NCBI RefSeq assembly: GCF_023525255.1 | Contig: NZ_CP073355.1 | Coordinates: 186,001-250,000, forward strand | Origin: Thermospira aquatica | Lineage (GTDB): Bacteria > Spirochaetota > Brevinematia > Brevinematales > Thermospiraceae | Direction: 5' to 3' | Length of the DNA: 64,000 nucleotides | In this document: positions 10,101 through 17,981 of the stretch, piece after piece | Position numbering within the stretch: position 1 is the stretch's first letter | Layout: each line of letters opens with the position of its first letter | Translations under genes and position numbers: made by a program | The notes under the pieces: model-generated | The model's input: the letters and a program-made list of their open reading frames with translations, nothing else | Told to the model about the DNA's origin: nothing | Database searches by the model: none

Positions 10101-11502
10101 TATGACCCAATCGCTTCGCCTCTACAAACTCTGGGGCGCAGAATCCAAAGTCAAAGCCTTACTTCAGAGCTACCCCCATCTTTTCCCCCATCTGGGGAAA
10201 AAAGACGATACCACTACCACACTCCACACCCTTACCTCTACAGGAACTCAAACCCTTGACCTTCTCACCATCATAAAGGCAAGTGAAGCCCTTATCACCA
10301 CCACGGATGTTAATACCCTTCTTTCCCGCATTCTTATCATGACAATGGAAAATGCCGGCGCAGAAAAAGGCGTATTTCTCTACGAAAAAGAAGACAGCCT
10401 CCTCGTGAGAGCGGTAAAAACCCCGGATCAAGAGGCACAGGTATTCTCCCTGGATTTTCAAGAATACACCGATATCCCTCAACGAGTCATTCAGTATGCC
10501 CTTCAAAAAAACGAAGAAATCCTCATCGAAGATGCTCAAGAAGAGGCTCTTTTGGTAAAAGACCCTTATATCACAAGAAACCTTGTCCGTTCCATTCTCA
10601 TCATCCCCATCTACCGCACAGGAAAGCGGGTGGGACTTGTCTATCTTGAAAACAACATGGGGAGGGGTATGTTTACTGCTGAGAGCATAAGTACCCTTAA
10701 GATTTTGCTCGCCCAGGCCTCCCTTGCCCTCCAGAACATTGAACTCCTCGATCGTATCAAAGATACCGCCCGCCTCGAAACAGAGATGAATCTGGCAAAA
10801 GACCTCCAGACAGGTCTTCTCCCCAAACATCCGTCTCTCCCTGGCTACGAAGTTCTGGGATACATGCAGACAGCCTCAGAGGTTGGTGGAGACTACTATG
10901 ACATTATCGGGGAAACCAAACCTTCCTGGGTGATCATTGGTGATGTCTCAGGACACGGTTTTCCCTCAGGGCAGATAATGGCCATGACCCAGACAGCTCT
11001 TCAAACCCTTATCCGAGAAAACCCCCTGCGTCTTCCCAGTGAACTTTTGCGGATAGCCAACCAGACGATAACCTACAATATTGGCAATATCTTTGCAGAA
11101 GAATTCAAGTACGTCACTATTACGGCCCTTCGCCTCGAAGAAGATGGTTCTATCCTCCATTCGGGACTCCACCAGGATATATGGATCTACCGCGCATCCT
11201 CTCAGCAGGTGGAGACTATTATCACCGATGGTCTCTGGTTAGGAGTAGAAAATCTCATGGGAAGAAGCGAAGAAGACAAAAGTTTCACCTTACATGAAGG
11301 GGATGTGATGCTTCTCTATACCGATGGGCTCACCGAAGCAAGAGAAAATGGGGAACTTATAGACGAAAAACCAAAAACCATCCTCCAGGCTTATGGACAT
11401 GAGCCCCTCTCAACAATAAAAGAGCAACTTGAGAAACTTATAGCCCAGTGTGAAATACGCGACGATGTGACGTTTGTACTCGTAAAAAAAACTTCTCCCT
11501 AA
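7126..11502 (+). CDS. C-terminal part of kinase fusion: kinase tail, AAA-type ATPase, TPR-like region, GAF, SpoIIE phosphatase
   Basis: 1458 aa. It begins with the last kinase helix (VMKLLEKDPEKRYQNASGLLYDL), so it is the frameshifted continuation of the preceding fragment. A STAND/AAA-like ATPase follows, with Walker A GEKGIGKT (86-93) and Walker B MVLVLDHIQWAD (~207-218). Then come a long alpha-helical TPR-like region (~450-1020), a GAF domain (~1050-1190; VNTLLSRILIMTMENAGAEKGVFL) and a SpoIIE/PP2C domain (GGDYYDI, GDVSGHGFPS, LLYTDGLTEA, RDDVTFVL). This resembles the trifunctional kinase/ATPase/GAF signalling proteins but ends in a phosphatase instead of a histidine kinase. The start codon given (GTG 7126) is only where this frame opens; with no ribosome binding site it may not be translated on its own. 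Confidence 0.72.
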   Translation: MVMKLLEKDPEKRYQNASGLLYDLHTLYQAFQQGKQLSAFTPGTKDFSPEIRFSRSWYGRENAKNELSEIIRRAILGSLQNVVLIGEKGIGKTLLINTVTNEFQNREMWHIRLTFSEERKTTSYHGIRQFLYDTVQQMYLLPFSEQKRIKDAWEGKLKKQGKVLTSFFPEMEKLFPADEEVETLDQEATQKRLFYLFSEFVALLVSKKHPMVLVLDHIQWADKESQKLFAHLCRQNLSYVCIITVFQGNEADWQNFSGLLEDVTYRTLVLQPWEESHLTHYLSSLLQQPETSVQSLAHLLFEKTEGNPAQLEKLLEKLRETDLLFLDGYKGWKWNEQEIAGFQLQDENTGLEKLLSSLDEDTRRTLVIACVLGNRFPMSLFEEIIGISEEETVSILFPLFDKRLLSIKDNMIYWNHPSTREGLYHSLQENEKSSAHALVANYFFQQPFENYADKLYYVFDHVIKGLSQFSTEKERERVLFLTHKVIEQNKQSGAFTAIYEVLSLILSEFSLDTKSEFFLPLYEAYAESAYYTANYETLEKLLLFLKEKGYDEMVCFDLWILLMKALGSEEQYEKATALFYNLVSLLSLPLPKHVSLTRALPLLLEMLWRMQNLSETQIRNLPQNTHPLIEKQAKLLFSFSPFAFFSSPLLNVFINLLGTKLSLRYGLVSQTPFFFISCGIITAGLGNKKLGNTLADKGLYLIEKMDYNTNAPENYFIYYSFLYFWVHPQHEIPERLSKVYDATIAKGDTEFAAYALMVMNLHFWQIHSLLPIAREYMRQNVQTIHGLGQKSQEIVSRLCLQLVDNLIQPSEDPTLLEGEWYQESIQRPIHEKEHDFFALRYLILYKIILSYLFEKYEIAYRLVPSLPHFDPASQSSPAYFLFQLFRGLTAARLFSNSVGKSKKQEFSRLLREAIQNYGKWARLSEQNFSAGLFLLKAELARITRKNWQAIHFYGKAIESARTHNYRLYEALGFELRAKFWESQGEKLLADQDMTQSLRLYKLWGAESKVKALLQSYPHLFPHLGKKDDTTTTLHTLTSTGTQTLDLLTIIKASEALITTTDVNTLLSRILIMTMENAGAEKGVFLYEKEDSLLVRAVKTPDQEAQVFSLDFQEYTDIPQRVIQYALQKNEEILIEDAQEEALLVKDPYITRNLVRSILIIPIYRTGKRVGLVYLENNMGRGMFTAESISTLKILLAQASLALQNIELLDRIKDTARLETEMNLAKDLQTGLLPKHPSLPGYEVLGYMQTASEVGGDYYDIIGETKPSWVIIGDVSGHGFPSGQIMAMTQTALQTLIRENPLRLPSELLRIANQTITYNIGNIFAEEFKYVTITALRLEEDGSILHSGLHQDIWIYRASSQQVETIITDGLWLGVENLMGRSEEDKSFTLHEGDVMLLYTDGLTEARENGELIDEKPKTILQAYGHEPLSTIKEQLEKLIAQCEIRDDVTFVLVKKTSP

Positions 11503-11515
11503 CCCCTTATTTTAC

Positions 11516-11544
11516 TTGACAAAATAAAAAAACGTGGTTACGAT
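11516..11544 (+). promoter_or_regulatory. sigma70-type promoter of the beta-barrel protein gene
   Basis: TTGACA (11516-11521), 17-bp spacer, TACGAT (11539-11544), 47 bp before the ATG at 11591. Confidence 0.75.
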
Positions 11545-11590
11545 GATGGTGGAGAAAAAGTTGTCACAAAAAGAGAATAAGGAGGTTTTT

Positions 11591-12232
11591 ATGAAAAGAA
11601 TAGTGGGAATCGTGGTAGGATGTCTTGTGGGCTCAAGCCTCTGGGCAGCCAATCTGGGTACAGTGACCCTGTACGGAGGATACAATAACTGGGTGCGGGG
11701 GCAATTCCTCCTTTCATCCCTCGAAGAGGAAGGCATCACCAATGCAAATGCCAAGACTGATGGTGGTGGATGGAGTTTCGGTGGAGAGATTCTGGCTGGC
11801 CATCCTCAAAAAACCCAGTTTGGTGTGGAAATCGCATGGCAACCTCTTCTCACGGTAAGTGGCACTGACCCCACCACCGGCGAGAAAAAAAGCGTTGGAT
11901 TCGTTCAGACCCCGATCATTGGTAAGGTTGTCTTCCAAAATGCCTGGGGAATCTATGGAAGTCTCGGTCTGGGCATCTCGTTTATCTCCGCGTTTGGAGA
12001 CAAAGAACTCCAGAACGTCATGAAACTCGCTTTTAAAGATCCGGCACTAACCACCAAGTTTGGTTTTGGTTTAAAAAGACCCATTACATCATGGTTAGGA
12101 TTCGATGTCGGTGTTAACACTACTATCGCGTTGGGAGACTATGGGCTTACGCAGGGACAGAGTCCCATCTGGTTCAACATGATTTTCTTCTGGCAGGTTG
12201 GGTTCCAGGCAGGACTAAGCCTCTATTTTTAA
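11591..12232 (+). CDS. probable outer-membrane beta-barrel protein
   Basis: 213 aa. A signal peptide (MKRIVGIVVGCLVGSSLWAA) is followed by alternating hydrophobic/polar strands rich in Gly and aromatic residues (TVTLYGGYNNWVRG, GIYGSLGLGISF, TKFGFGLKRPITSWLGFDVGVNTTI) and a C-terminal strand ending in an aromatic (QAGLSLYF), the usual outer-membrane assembly signal. No specific family is recognised. Start supported by AAGGAGG 6 nt upstream of the ATG at 11591. Monocistronic, between its own promoter and the terminator near 12,430. Confidence 0.7.
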   Translation: MKRIVGIVVGCLVGSSLWAANLGTVTLYGGYNNWVRGQFLLSSLEEEGITNANAKTDGGGWSFGGEILAGHPQKTQFGVEIAWQPLLTVSGTDPTTGEKKSVGFVQTPIIGKVVFQNAWGIYGSLGLGISFISAFGDKELQNVMKLAFKDPALTTKFGFGLKRPITSWLGFDVGVNTTIALGDYGLTQGQSPIWFNMIFFWQVGFQAGLSLYF

Positions 12233-12413
12233 GAAAAGGAAAAGTGAGGTAATTTTGGTGCCTAAGAAAGGAGATGGGTAGCATTCGCGAAAGAAACATA
12301 ACGTTGAAGTGAAAAAACACAACACACCATAGCCCTGGAAAACTCCTCAAGAAAGAAGAAACTCTTCCCCAAGAAAACGTGTGAGGTGTGCGTAATACAC
12401 CTTCCTCTTGATT

Positions 12414-12445
12414 AAAAAAGCCCCGGGTATACCCGGGGCTTTTTG
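12414..12445. terminator. bidirectional rho-independent terminator
   Basis: Perfect GCCCCGGG/CCCGGGGC stem (12420-12439, loop TATA) flanked by an A-run on the left and a T-run on the right, so it can terminate both the beta-barrel gene (+) and the convergent metallopeptidase gene (-). Confidence 0.9.
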
Positions 12446-12455
12446 CTTCTTTTCC

Positions 12456-14066
12456 TTAGATATTCGTGATAATGACCTCGTAGGTCATGTTTGGATCATC
12501 GGTGATAGTAATCTTCACCTCATTCCCACTTGCTGGGCGCCCTTTGAAAATGTAAGTAGCATACGGCTTCCACGTGAAAACAGTCCTCGAAGAACGAAAA
12601 TAGTAAAACACTGGACCCGTCGTGGATTTATTGTTACCATAGCTACTCAGATCGAGAGCTTTGAGTTCATAGCCAGAAAGAATCGCGTTGGTTTTGTAAC
12701 CTTTCCACAAAGAAGAAAGGTTCCTCTCATTATAGATAAGACTCTTCTGCCAGAGTCTTACCGTTTCATCAAAAGTTTTCCCCGCATTCAGCTTTGAAAG
12801 GGCTGCCTCCACAGCTGCTTTTCCCACTTTGTCCCTGCCCACTTCAGAAACAATCTCTTTTAAAATAAGAGGAGAAGTCTGCCGCATGAGAAACGCAAGA
12901 TAGGCATACGATTTGCCGTAGTCGTAAAGCACATCATAATCCCCCCAGTAAAAAAGCCCTCGTTCAGGTTGAGAGAGAAAATAACTCATACGGCTCCCAT
13001 TGGCATACACTCTATATGCTTCATCCGGGACAAATTCATCGAGGACATCCTCCGCTGCCATAGAACATGCCTCGTTAAGCCATGTCTCTTCCTCCACCCC
13101 ACCGACAAAGTACTTTTGCCCCCAATTGATCATATGCTGTGCCTCGTGAATAAGCGTACTCAGAGCAAGAGAGACGTGGAGATTGAGCGTGGGATCGGTA
13201 TCAATCACAAACATCTGTTTTTCCGAGGAGTTGGGATTGAGGGACTTCGGGAAATCATTCCCTGGATCGTAGTATCCTGCCACGAAGCCCCCTGATCCGC
13301 TGTAACCATCCTTAATATCCGTGAAAAGGATGTAAATGTTTTTGTTGGTATCTACTCCCCCGTCACCATGAGGTCCACCGCCATCTTCATATCCTCCCAG
13401 GATATTGGTGAGTTTGGCATAGATCCCATTTGTCCCGTTAAAATTCACAGCAAAATTCGTAATCTTATCCGGACTCACCGTTGCGTTGACATCCACAAAA
13501 ATATACGCTACTCCCCCCAAAACATTGATAGGACTTGCTCCTGTTGTCATGTTTGTTCCAATAGCCCAAAGCTTTGCTGTAATATTGGTATAGGTATTGG
13601 CTTCTATATTGACTACCTTGAAAGAAAGCTCTGTAGTCCCAATAACCCAATTGGAAGGATTTCGACCATAATCCAGTGCCGAATTGGTATCCCCATACGT
13701 AAAAAGGATATTTCCGAATGTCTTTGTCCCAGTTTTTCGCCAGTTGGCGGGAGGGAGATTCTGGTAGTACTGCATAGGAAGCCCATAAACAGGATAAGAA
13801 GACGATGAGGAAAACTTTTCTCCTCCTATCCCATCCCCAACGATGGATTTGAGCGTCCCCACAGAGGTAAAATTCTCCCCATAAACAACCCAGTTTCGGC
13901 TGCTGGTGGTGAGGTTATGAACCACAAGGTAGAGATTATACCCCGACGGCACGGTATAGGTAAGCTCTTTTGTCTCTGGTCTATCCGGTTCTTCTTCTAC
14001 CAAAAAACATCCTGAAAAAATCATAACAAGGACCCCAAAAAATACACCACGAAGTATGTTTTTCAT
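12456..14066 (-). CDS. lipoprotein zinc metallopeptidase (M30/hyicolysin-like)
   Basis: 536 aa. A lipoprotein signal (MKNILRGVFFGVLVMIFSGC, lipobox FSGC) is followed by a beta-rich, Asn/Thr-rich region, then a gluzincin core with the HEAQH zinc motif (STLIHEAQHMINWG) and a downstream glutamate (ETWLNEACSMAAEDVL), as in peptidase family M30-type secreted proteases. It is expected to be anchored on the periplasmic or outer surface and to degrade proteins. The ATG at 14066 follows AGGAG, but only 8 bp upstream an IS256-family element begins. That element has cut the original leader and promoter (15374-15402) away from the gene, so expression may be reduced or IS-driven. Confidence 0.8.
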   Translation of the reverse strand: MKNILRGVFFGVLVMIFSGCFLVEEEPDRPETKELTYTVPSGYNLYLVVHNLTTSSRNWVVYGENFTSVGTLKSIVGDGIGGEKFSSSSSYPVYGLPMQYYQNLPPANWRKTGTKTFGNILFTYGDTNSALDYGRNPSNWVIGTTELSFKVVNIEANTYTNITAKLWAIGTNMTTGASPINVLGGVAYIFVDVNATVSPDKITNFAVNFNGTNGIYAKLTNILGGYEDGGGPHGDGGVDTNKNIYILFTDIKDGYSGSGGFVAGYYDPGNDFPKSLNPNSSEKQMFVIDTDPTLNLHVSLALSTLIHEAQHMINWGQKYFVGGVEEETWLNEACSMAAEDVLDEFVPDEAYRVYANGSRMSYFLSQPERGLFYWGDYDVLYDYGKSYAYLAFLMRQTSPLILKEIVSEVGRDKVGKAAVEAALSKLNAGKTFDETVRLWQKSLIYNERNLSSLWKGYKTNAILSGYELKALDLSSYGNNKSTTGPVFYYFRSSRTVFTWKPYATYIFKGRPASGNEVKITITDDPNMTYEVIITNI

Positions 14067-15341
14067 ACTCTCCTGGCAGTGTATACTTAATTGTGTCTGG
14101 TAGGAAAAAGATAACCTCCTGTGATAATATAAATAAAACTATCACAGGAGGCCAGATATGATTGAGACGAAGAATATTTTAGAGCTATTCAAACCAATTG
14201 TCAAGGAAGTATTAGAGAGTATGTTAAAAGAGGAAAGAGAGATTTACCTGGAAAACAATCCTCCCACAAAAGGCAATGAAAGGGATTTAAAGACAGCTTT
14301 TGGCGAGCTTACAGCCATACGTGTTCCAAGAACAAGGGATAATGGATTTAAAAGTGCCCTTCTTCCCTATCGCAAACGCATCACAGAAGACTTAGATGCA
14401 TTAATCAGGGCTATGTTGATATCAGGAATGTCAACAAGGAAGATAGCAGAAGTTTTAAAAGAGCTTTATGAAATAAAGATTTCTTATGCTAACATCTCAA
14501 GGATAAGCCAGGTAGGCATAGAAGAGATTCAGAAGTGGCGTAGTCGCCCTCTCATGGAAGAATATGCCGTGGTATTTCTGGATGCTATGGTGTTTCCTAT
14601 CAAGAGAGATAGGTAGAAAATGAATCAATATATGTAGCTATAGGCATTACACCTGAGGGAAGACGGGAGATTTTAGGATACTACCTGCCAGGAGGCATGG
14701 AAAGTGCTTATAACTGGCGGGAAATTTTGCAGATATAAGAGAAAGAGGTGTCAAACAGATTCATTTTATTGTCTCTGATGGCTTAAGTGGTATGAAAAAC
14801 GTCATAACAGAGATATATCCCCACGCAAAGTATCAGCCCTGTGTAGTCCATGTCATGAGAAACATACTGGCTAAAGTGAGAGTTCAACACAGAAATATCA
14901 TTGCCACTGAAATAAAAGAGGTATTTCATGCCAAAGACAAACAGGAGGCAGAACAATTGTTTATGAAATTTACACAAAATGGAAAAATATCTATCCCAAC
15001 TTAATGAATAACCTCTTGACAATAGAGAGAATATATTCACTTACATGGAATTACCTGAAGGAATACGAAGCATGGTGTATACAAACAATGCCCTGGAAAG
15101 ACTTTTAAAGAACTTTAAAAGGAGATTAAAACAATGGAAATGTGTCAAAGCGAGGCTTCAGCTGAGAAATATCTTTACCTGTTATTAAGATACCAAAATG
15201 AGAAGTTCTTAAAAAGAAAGTTAAAAAATTGGGAGTATTACTTTCAACTCTATCGTGAGCAACACTCATACACCAAAGAAAATATTCACAGCGAGGTTAT
15301 CCTATGACTAGACACAATTTTCTTGACACAATGACTCTCCT
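14067..15341 (+). mobile_element. IS256-family insertion sequence, copy 1, with 8-bp target duplication
   Basis: The element proper is 14075-15333 (1259 bp). Direct repeats ACTCTCCT at 14067-14074 and 15334-15341 are an 8-bp target-site duplication. Terminal inverted repeats share AATTGTGTCTAG-like sequence (left 14075-14100, right about 15308-15333). A perfect inverted repeat around CTATCACAGGAGG/CCTCCTGTGATA lies just before the transposase start and probably sequesters the ribosome binding site. The second copy at 56034-57302 is nearly identical. The duplicated target is the Shine-Dalgarno region of the metallopeptidase gene. Confidence 0.93.
14158..15306 (+). pseudogene. IS256-family (Mutator-type) transposase, frameshifted
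   Basis: An N-terminal piece (MIETKNILELFKPIVKEVLESML..., up to EEYAVVFLDAMVFPIKRDR, containing the first catalytic Asp region VVFLDAM) ends at 14616. Compared with copy 2 a G is missing from the GATAGGG run near 14610. Later pieces in other frames carry HFIVSDGLSGMKNVI, the conserved YQPCVVHVMRNIL signature (~14835) and VYTNNALERL (~15080). There are at least three disruptions, plus a 9-nt deletion near residue 39 relative to copy 2. It cannot make a complete transposase. Confidence 0.88.
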
Positions 15342-15373
15342 CCTTTGCGTTAGCCTCTACCATTTATACGTAA

Positions 15374-15402
15374 ATTATACCACCAAACATGAAAAAAATC
15401 AA
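15374..15402 (-). promoter_or_regulatory. original promoter of the metallopeptidase gene, now separated by IS256
   Basis: On the minus strand TTGATT (15402-15397), 17-bp spacer, TATAAT (15379-15374). It points toward 14066. Without the IS, the AAAGGAGG at ~15345 and the ATG at 14066 would follow at normal spacing, so this is very probably the pre-insertion promoter of the lipoprotein peptidase. Confidence 0.65.
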
Positions 15403-15423
15403 AAAAAAATTTAAAAAAAAATC

Positions 15424-15452
15424 TTGCTTTTTTCTGTTTTTTTCGGTATGAT
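15424..15452 (+). promoter_or_regulatory. sigma70-type promoter of the coiled-coil protein gene
   Basis: TTGCTT (15424-15429), 17-bp spacer, TATGAT (15447-15452); 28 bp before the ATG at 15481. It is back-to-back with the minus-strand promoter at 15374-15402. Confidence 0.7.
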
Positions 15453-15480
15453 ATGACATCACATACGAGGAGGAAAACCA

Positions 15481-15711
15481 ATGGAAAAAGGTATGCAGGA
15501 CATCATGGAGAAGATCAACGCTATCAAAACGGAACTCGACCATGTTGAGGGGCGCGTGATCACCACCCGCGAACACATGGCCCATGTCGAAGAATTCATG
15601 GGAAAACTCAGTAAAGAGATCATCGAGGGCTTTCACGTGTTATCAACAAAGATTAATAGCCTCACAGAGGAGGTAAAGCATCTTGAGGAAATAGTTTCTA
15701 AAAAAAAATAA
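15481..15711 (+). CDS. small coiled-coil protein, unknown function
   Basis: 76 aa, highly charged and helical with heptad spacing of hydrophobics throughout (MQDIMEKINAIKTELDHVEGRV, LSTKINSLTEEVKHLEEIV). No cysteine, no signal peptide and no membrane segment, so a cytoplasmic oligomer is likely. I do not recognise a family. It is well supported as a gene: its own promoter, GAGGAGG ahead of the ATG and an intrinsic terminator right after it. Confidence 0.72.
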   Translation: MEKGMQDIMEKINAIKTELDHVEGRVITTREHMAHVEEFMGKLSKEIIEGFHVLSTKINSLTEEVKHLEEIVSKKK

Positions 15712-15729
15712 GATAATATGTGTTTTTTG

Positions 15730-15765
15730 AGGGACTATTCGGTGAATAGTCCCTTTGTTTTTCTT
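15730..15765 (+). terminator. rho-independent terminator
   Basis: GGGACTATTC/GAATAGTCCC stem (15731-15753) followed by TTTG and a T-run, directly after the coiled-coil gene. Confidence 0.85.
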
Positions 15766-15781
15766 GAAAAAAGGAGTAACC

Positions 15782-17143
15782 ATGGATATCGATGCCATCA
15801 AACAAGCGTTAGAACCCGCTGACTACTATGAGATTCACCTGCAAACCAACTTTACTACCTCCATCGTTTATGCGAACCAAACGATTGAACATCTCCAGAC
15901 CAGCATCACCAGAACCGGTAATATTCGTGTCCTTTTTGAGGGCGGATGGGGCTTTATAAGCTTCAACGGCGAGGATTATAAACGATATGCCTCTGAGGCA
16001 CTTGCCATGGCCAGGCTTGTTTCCCACCATCAGAAAGAGGGTTCACATGTGCTTACATATCCCCCGATACAGGATCATATATCCAGCCCTGTTGCCATAT
16101 CCCCGGCAGAGTATTCTCTGGAACAAAAGGTCCATCTCGTCCAGTCCTACCATGATCTCCTCACCCATCCTATGATAAGCCGACAGAGTGTCACCTATCG
16201 AGATACTACAACCAAGACAACCTTTGTGAATAGCGAGGGAAGTCATATCACGATGAACCGAACTTTTACAGGCCTTGCCATGTCTGTCACCGCACGGGAT
16301 GGGACTCTTCTTCAGCGGGCTTCAGATTCTGTAGGACAGTACGGAGGGATGGAGCTTGTCCTCGGTCTTGAACAAAATGCGGAAACCATCAAAAAACGAG
16401 CCCTAGACCTTTTAAAGGCACCCCCTCTTGAAGCTGGCGTGTACACCGTCCTCCTTGATCCGAGGCTTGCTGGTGTCTTTGCCCATGAAGCGTTTGGACA
16501 TCTCTCGGAGGCTGATTTTCTTGCTGAAAATCCTGATATGCTCGAGGTAATGCGGGAGAACCGGCGGTTTGGCCCTGAGTTTTTGTCTATCGTTGATGAC
16601 GGAAGCATCCCGGGACTCGCTGGCTATACCCCTTACGATGACGAAGGCATTTCAGCCCATAAAACCTATCTCCTCAAGGACGGAATACTTACCGGGCGAC
16701 TGCACTCCCGTGAAACTGCCTGGCGGATGAACCAAAAACCCACGGGAAACGCTCGTGCCATCAATCCCCGGTATCAGCCAATTGTGCGCATGACAAACAC
16801 CTATATCGAACCAAAAGACACTCCCCTTGAAAACATGATAGCCGGGATAAAAGATGGTATCTACGCCTGTGACTACCTCGGGGGTATGACCAATCTGGAG
16901 ATGTTTACCTTCTCGGCTGCGTATGCTTACCGAATTCAAAACGGTCGTATCACAAATCTTGTGCGGGATGTTGTCCTCACGGGTAACGTTTTCACTACGT
17001 TAGAAAATATTCAGGCTATAGGAAACGATCTCCAACACCATGGGGGACTTGGGGGATGTGGGAAAGGAGGACAAAGTGGCCTCCCGGTCTCCACAGGATC
17101 TCCTCATATCCTGGTCTCAAATGTAAAAATTGGTGGAGTATAA
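15782..17143 (+). CDS. tldD: TldD/PmbA-family metalloprotease (TldD subunit)
   Basis: 453 aa, the usual length for TldD. The HEAFGHLSEAD motif (from about residue 235) is the HExxxH zinc-binding signature that separates TldD from the inactive partner PmbA/TldE. The C-terminal GGLGGCGKGGQSGLPVSTGSPHI is typical too. In known systems TldD works with TldE to cleave unfolded peptides or leader peptides. No tldE/pmbA gene is in this window, although it is often adjacent. Start at 15782 with AAAGGAG upstream. Confidence 0.9.
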   Translation: MDIDAIKQALEPADYYEIHLQTNFTTSIVYANQTIEHLQTSITRTGNIRVLFEGGWGFISFNGEDYKRYASEALAMARLVSHHQKEGSHVLTYPPIQDHISSPVAISPAEYSLEQKVHLVQSYHDLLTHPMISRQSVTYRDTTTKTTFVNSEGSHITMNRTFTGLAMSVTARDGTLLQRASDSVGQYGGMELVLGLEQNAETIKKRALDLLKAPPLEAGVYTVLLDPRLAGVFAHEAFGHLSEADFLAENPDMLEVMRENRRFGPEFLSIVDDGSIPGLAGYTPYDDEGISAHKTYLLKDGILTGRLHSRETAWRMNQKPTGNARAINPRYQPIVRMTNTYIEPKDTPLENMIAGIKDGIYACDYLGGMTNLEMFTFSAAYAYRIQNGRITNLVRDVVLTGNVFTTLENIQAIGNDLQHHGGLGGCGKGGQSGLPVSTGSPHILVSNVKIGGV

Positions 17144-17156
17144 AAATACTTAAGAA

Positions 17157-17185
17157 TTGACTTTTCTCTTTTGTTTCATTATATT
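17157..17185 (+). promoter_or_regulatory. sigma70-type promoter of the YugP-like gene
   Basis: TTGACT (17157-17162), 17-bp spacer, TATATT (17180-17185), immediately after the tldD stop and 31 bp before the ATG at 17217. Confidence 0.75.
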
Positions 17186-17216
17186 GTAAAAGAAATCGAA
17201 ACAAGGAGGAGAAGTG

Positions 17217-17897
17217 ATGTATCCCTTTTTCTACGATCCCAGTATGGTTTTCCTCATCCCGGCACTTATATTTGCAATGTGGGCTCAGTGGAAGGTCCAG
17301 AGCACCTTTGCCCGTTATAGTACGCGTCCAAGTAACTCCGGAAGAACAGCTGAGGATGTTGCCTACCAGATCCTGCTTGAGCACGGTATCCAGAATGTCG
17401 TGATAGAACATACGCCTGGCCAGCTTACCGACCACTATGACCCCAGAAATCGGGTGTTGCGCCTCTCCGATGCCACCTATGGAAGTGACTCCATAGCCGC
17501 TATCGGCGTTGCTGCCCATGAGGCCGGGCATGCGGTGCAGCATGCAAGAGGTTTTGTGCCGCTGATCATGAGAAACGCCATCTATCCTGTGGCAGCCTTC
17601 TCCTCGTATATGGCTTTCCCTCTTTTCTTTTTGGGTTTTCTGATGGGGCTTCCTATGCTCATCAATTTGGGCATCTATCTCTTTGCAGGAACAGTAGCCT
17701 TTCATCTCGTCACTCTTCCCGTAGAAATCGACGCCAGTCGTCGGGCAGTTGTTGCTCTCCGTCAGGGATATATGGATGAACGCGAAATCAGGGGAGTTAA
17801 AGCCGTCCTTTCTGCAGCAGCCCTCACCTATATTGCAGCCACCCTCATGGCCATCATGCAGCTTCTGAGACTCCTCTGGCTCCGTGACAGAGAGTAG
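17217..17897 (+). CDS. YugP-like zinc-dependent membrane protease
   Basis: 226 aa. The N-terminal hydrophobic segment (PSMVFLIPALIFAMWAQ), the cytoplasmic RTAEDVAYQILLEHGIQNV region, LTDHYDPRNRVLRLS and the zinc motif AAHEAGHAVQHARG (HExxH near residue 101) match the YugP/neutral zinc metallopeptidase 2 family. Two or three further membrane segments follow (PLFFLGFLMGLPMLINLGIYL and a C-terminal helix). The biological substrate of this family is poorly known. AAGGAGGAG precedes both GTG 17214 and ATG 17217; I chose the ATG. Confidence 0.88.
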   Translation: MYPFFYDPSMVFLIPALIFAMWAQWKVQSTFARYSTRPSNSGRTAEDVAYQILLEHGIQNVVIEHTPGQLTDHYDPRNRVLRLSDATYGSDSIAAIGVAAHEAGHAVQHARGFVPLIMRNAIYPVAAFSSYMAFPLFFLGFLMGLPMLINLGIYLFAGTVAFHLVTLPVEIDASRRAVVALRQGYMDEREIRGVKAVLSAAALTYIAATLMAIMQLLRLLWLRDRE

Positions 17898-17928
17898 TCT
17901 TGTCAATGCTTTTTAGACGTCAATACAA

Positions 17929-17960
17929 GAAAAGGCTTCCTCAAGGAAGCCTTTTCTTTT
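17929..17960. terminator. bidirectional rho-independent terminator
   Basis: AAAAGGCTTCC/GGAAGCCTTTT stem (17930-17955) with TCAA loop, between the convergent YugP-like gene and rodA. Confidence 0.88.
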
Positions 17961-17981
17961 TGCAAAAGTATCACAACCGCT

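Noticed and set aside
12240-12410. Small gene after the beta-barrel protein (ATG at ~12275)
   Set aside because: The frame is only about a dozen codons and the AAGGAG touches the ATG without spacing; it looks like plain 3' untranslated sequence before the terminator.
12408-13808. Plus-strand frames within the metallopeptidase gene
   Set aside because: Antisense shadows of a gene with a lipobox and an HExxH motif.
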